This document shows, piece after piece, positions 58,501 through 61,500 of a DNA stretch of 64,000 nt. A model generated the notes under the pieces. The model did not search any database. It had not been told where the DNA came from and saw nothing but the letters and a program-made list of their open reading frames with translations. The DNA is taken from contig OW388296.1 in the NCBI GenBank assembly GCA_936450465.1, forward strand, positions 40,452,023 to 40,516,022. Reading direction: 5' to 3'. The translations under genes and the position numbers were made by a program. Numbering within the stretch: position 1 is the first letter of the stretch; every line of letters begins with the position of its first letter. Origin of the DNA: Gibbula magus (Eukaryota > Mollusca > Gastropoda > Trochida > Trochidae).

Positions 58501-61500
58501 GCTGACCAGCCAATCGTTGGGTTGAAGCTTGGAACGCAGCAGATCCAGGGTAACCATTGTGAAATGCGGAGGCTCTGGCATGTATAGATCGTTGAATGCT
58601 GCCAGGTTGTGTATCATCCGCATCTTGTCTGAATTTTTCTTCGGAACCAGGAAAATTGGGGCGTAATATCCTGGGTAGAAGTGGGGGTCTGTAACCACTT
58701 CTATTGCTTTCTTCTCCAGCAGTGTCATGATGTTGGTAGACAACTGATCGATCTGGGTTAGCGAGTACACGCATGGCCGGGGCAGGCTGGTCAGAGGCGG
58801 AGGGTTGGAGATTGGCAGTTTGTATCCAACCCTGAGAATTTCGGTGACGAAGGGATCTTCTAGGATTGTCCAATTCGGCCAGAAGATCCCAAGTCTCCCG
58901 CCTACGGGTGTAAGCTGGTAAGGGACGACTGGAGGCGGGAGGCGCCAGTCGTGCAAATCCAACGCTTCAGCGGCGTTTCTTGTAGGCTGGAGTCTTTGGT
59001 GCCTTGGACTGGTCAAACTCTGGGCGAGGTTTCTGGGAGGTGTAGCCTCCTCTGCTGAACTTGCCACGACCTCCACCACGTCCTCCACGAGTAGCGTTCT
59101 TGACCACGTTGCGTCGTGCCTCGTACACCTGGGTAACTCTCGAGTTCCTGGGACCGAGAGATGACGACAGTGACTTGATGGCTCGAAATGTAAAGTCCGA
59201 TTGAGCCATAGCGGCATGCTCCTTGTACACTGTCGGGATCTTGTCCGCAAACAACATCGGAGTAGAGAGAGGAGCTCTGATGAGGGTCTTCTTGAACTCC
59301 TCCTCCCAGGCGCACGGGGCAAGGAGACCATTCCTGCGGATGAGGACAGTAGTGGCCCAAGCTGAGCGGATATGGTCCATGATGACAGAGAGCGTGTTGT
59401 ACTGCCACCTGTACATCGTGGATAAGTGCTCTAGTCTGGAGGGATTGTCTTCCAACAGATCCTGTGCCAAAGCATCCGTGGCAGAGGCCAACACTGACAA
59501 CGGCCTCAAAGTGCGTTTGAGCTCCCTCTCAATCGCCAACATCCTGGTGTCCTGGACTTTATACACTCCTTGCGGCGCATCCGAGAGTCTTGAACATGAG
59601 TCATCTTGTGGGGACCCCTGATCATACGTCTGCAAAGAGTGGACCTTGAAAGACGAAGTGGAGTTCTTGGCTGGACGAAAAGTGGGATTAATTGACAACT
59701 TTTGGAACTCCTCGTCCAGAGACTCGATGGTGTCGAGAACCAACGGATGTGGGGGAATGAGCAGCTCAGGCTCACTCCAAACAGCCAGTGCAGTATCCTG
59801 CTCCGAACCCGGAGAGGGGCAGTCCACCAGTCTGTCAGCGATCCACGTATACACCTCTCCCATCGGTAGATGTGTCTTCTGGGGATCCTTAGAGTCCACT
59901 GACTTCGAAGGTGAGAGAGGGGCGAGAGACCTGTCGTCGACAATAGAGAGCGAGTGTCGTGGTGAACCTTCCACAGAGGGACCCTCCCTCTCTCGTGAAA
60001 GGTACCTGTCGTTGGAGTGGGACCTCACAGAGGATCTGTCCCGGCGTGGAGAGTCACTAACCTCCTGGTCCCGCTCTCTGTGTGCTCTATCCCTCGAGAG
60101 CTGACGCACCTTGGCTGGGCGCTCGTCATGAGAGGGTTCCTCAGAATCTCTAAGAGATCGGCGCTGCTCTTCCTGGTGCCGGCGCTCATCCTCCTGGCGC
60201 TGGCGCTCCCAGTTCCTGAAGCGCTTCTCTTCTAGATTCTTGAGGCGCAGGCGCTCCTCCTCCCGAAAACGGCGCTCCTCATCCAACTGAACACGCTGGC
60301 GCTCCTCCTCCTGGCGCTGGCGTTCAACTTCCCGGCGCTGGGAATCTACTGAGCGCCGAATGTTATCCTGGCGCTCAATCTCCTTTCGGTGCTCTTCCTG
60401 TCGCTTCAGGTCGAGCCGGCGCTCCTCCTGGCGCCTCCTAGTCTCCCTGAGTTCTGACAGGCGCCTGTCATCCTCCAGACGCTCGAGGTCCCTTAAAGAT
60501 CGTTGATATCTTTCTTCTTCCCTTTGAACCTCGAGCTCCAGGCGCTGACGCTCGCCAAGGCGCTGTTGGTCTTCCAGGCGCCGGGACTCGGCCGAGTCAA
60601 GATCGAGGTCAGAGGACTGAGGCGCGATGGGCGGAGCACCCGGGTTGATAGCGTTGTCCAGGTGTTCCTTGGGTACACGCTTGGCCTTAGGTTTCGACGA
60701 ACCCGACTCTCCAGTAGAGGGAAACGCATCCCGTGGGTGATCCCTCGCTGGTGATAGGCCGTCGACTGGTTCAGAGATGACCAACGTGTCCTGGTCCAAG
60801 TCCGAAGAGGCCATTCTACACCGTCTCTGAGTGAACCTTTTCCTCCTAGCGACTGCGTACGCCTTGAAGTCAGATGCCGAAAGATGACAGCAATGCTGAC
60901 AACGAGATGTCCACTCGCAAGGTGAGTCCACCAGGCAGTCCGGGCAAAGGGGGTGTGGGTCCTTAGCCGATTTGGACGATTTGCAGGCCACACAGAAGAC
61001 ACGCGGCATGCAAGAGAAAGTTCACTGTCAACAAAAAGAAGAAACAGTGAACATAACAATCAAGCAAACAAAACCACCAACACATGTTAAAATACATACT
61101 TTAACATCAGAATGGTTGAGTAAAGAATGCTTAAATCAAGCATGAAAATTACAAAGATTGGTAAAGAAAAAATTTACAAAGAAATTTTAATACCAAAAAT
61201 TTTAAATTCCCATGAAGAAAGAAACAATTGAAGTAAACACAAAACAAGATAGAATACGAACTACACAGACCCAAGGTTAAAAGGGAGATAACCGCTGTGG
61301 TCAAAGTTCATACACATGGAATGTAAACACAAATGAAACTTTCAACAAGAAAAAGTTTACAATGTAAAATTAGCGAATATAAATAGCCAAATTTTACACT
61401 AAAGGTACACAATGTAAACAACAAGCAATATTATCCAAGAATATGGATAAAAAAACAAACAAACCAAAACGGTAAACAACAAGTCGTGACGTCATCACAA

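Noticed and set aside
55970..58873. A single 967-residue protein with a recombinase at its end
   Set aside because: The first ~600 codons overlap the RT-RNase H gene in another frame and have shadow-like Ser/Arg/Pro composition; only the end is credible.
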